A stretch of DNA of 20,735 nucleotides. Origin: Chara braunii. Taxonomy: Eukaryota; Streptophyta; Charophyceae; Charales; Characeae. The position numbers and the translations under genes are program-made. Positions 19,828-20,735 of this stretch are shown one piece after another; within the stretch, counting starts at the first letter, position 1; every line of letters starts with the position of its first letter. The notes beneath the pieces were generated by a model. It had not been told where the DNA came from, ran no database searches, and saw only the letters and a program-made list of their open reading frames with translations. The DNA is taken from assembly GCA_003427395.1 (NCBI GenBank), contig BFEA01000909.1:282891-303625 (forward strand). The letters run 5' to 3'.

Positions 19828-20397
19828 GCAATCGTTGCAACCCCGATGGAGATGGACATTGAACAAGCATGGCGTCGCCGAGCGGATAAGTCGGGGAAGG
19901 TGATTCAATATGATGACCTTATACCTTATCGGGCAAGGCAAAGGATGACTGCTATCGAGCTGCAGTCAATGGACGAATCCATGTTTTACCCGATAATGGA
20001 ATTTTGGACGCCGCAGATGCAACGAAGACTTTTCAAACTGGCTAAGACATGGGAACCTGCCTCGATGTATAAGAAGGAGGGCACCGACAAATGAAAAAAT
20101 GTATATTATGGTTCTAGCCGACTTTGCGATTCGCACTTTCGTGAACGAGGAACAATTTTATGTATTGCTTTCGAAGCACGTCATGGAATGACACATTGTG
20201 CGACACGCATCGATAGAAGCAGACTGTTGGCCGACGAAGAGACGGATGATGAAAAATTTTGGATATCCCGTCACGTGATGCGCTTTTGTAGTGTGATTAG
20301 AGCCGCAATGCTGCTTTATATTAGCAAAAGAACATGCATTGCTGTAACAAGTGCTACAAAAGTACTTCGTTGGGTGTATACTACAAGGATAATGTAG
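19828..20397 (+). pseudogene. Possible coding remnant in right flank
   Basis: One frame is open from the LTR edge to the stop at 20395-20397, except for a TGA at 20092-20094. The first part reads ATPMEMDIEQAWRRRADKSG and MFYPIMEFWTPQMQRRLFKL. The second contains RHGMTHCATRIDRSRLLADEE. The composition looks protein-like for the first 90 residues and weaker after. I recognise no domain. It could be the 3' part of the gene broken at 1-2317, since the element lies exactly between them, or an unrelated gene. Confidence 0.3.
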
Positions 20398-20550
20398 AAA
20401 ACAAAGAAAACAAAGTTAAAAAAAAACATATGTGTGAAGCAACTCTGCCAGCGGATGAACGGGCAAATCCCATTCGGTGTTGCTTGCGTGAACAGGTTGT
20501 GTTTCGCAAAGACATCCATGTCTTCAAGGTGAGCAATTACATCGATTATT
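20398..20550. other. Intergenic sequence, nothing recognised
   Basis: A short A-rich stretch lies near 20399-20430. No gene is supported. Confidence 0.4.
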
Positions 20551-20735
20551 GCAGGCCGGTATGGTGGTAGAACGCCAACTTCTTTGAATGGTGGGATGGT
20601 GGGATGATCGATTATTCGGTGAGGAATGTTGGCGGGATGGTGGGATGATCGATTGTAACATGGCAGGCTGGTATGGTGGTAGGACGCCGACTTTTTTGAA
20701 TGGTGCAATGGTAGGCAAGTGATATATCAGGGTGG
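20551..20735. repeat. 112-bp direct repeat, G-rich, runs to window end
   Basis: GCAGGCCGGTATGGTGGTAG at 20551 recurs with few changes at 20663, followed in both by CGCC-ACTT-TTTGAATGG. Inside, GGGATGGTGGGATGATCGAT occurs twice (about 20592 and 20634). This is probably the edge of a minisatellite that continues outside the window. Confidence 0.75.

Overview
The window looks like nuclear DNA of a plant-lineage eukaryote. It is intron-poor at gene level, has no bacterial operons or ribosome-binding sites, and is dominated by one large, decayed Ty3/gypsy-type LTR retrotransposon on the minus strand. The PBS matches tRNA-Asp. Gag has an acidic and Gln/Gly-rich tail with a CCHC knuckle, and the flanking gene is of the DUF7869 type. 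From memory of similar proteins, a charophyte such as Chara is my best guess for the source. That is inference, not something the sequence proves.

Layout. (1) Positions 1-2317, plus strand: remnant of a DUF7869-like gene (probably RNase H-fold, transposase-like), broken by seven internal stops and one frameshift. (2) 2379-10182: the left LTR, which is the 3' LTR in element sense, 7.8 kb long. It holds several repeat systems: six tandem ~124-bp units that each fold into the same hairpin, eight spaced copies of a second hairpin whose stems covary, a degenerate pyrimidine-rich array, and three copies of a third hairpin. (3) 10183-11262: non-coding 3' internal region made of a close succession of hairpins. 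No integrase and no clear polypurine tract are seen. (4) 11263-14918, minus: pol remnant (acidic N-terminus, aspartic protease, RT, RNase H, a 150-residue open segment). (5) 14941-16577, minus: gag remnant. (6) 16855-16872: PBS. (7) 16875-19825: the right (5') LTR, only 2.95 kb because it lacks about 4.9 kb present in the left LTR. (8) 19826-20735: right flank with a weakly supported coding remnant and a 112-bp direct repeat.

The parts fit together as an old insertion. The two LTRs differ at about 7% of sites in a hand-aligned 255-bp stretch, no clean 5-bp target duplication is visible, and gag, pol and the host gene all carry stops. Nearly all those stops are explained by C-to-T change at CG or CHG sites. 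The most unusual feature is the series of repeated, compensated hairpins inside the giant LTR.
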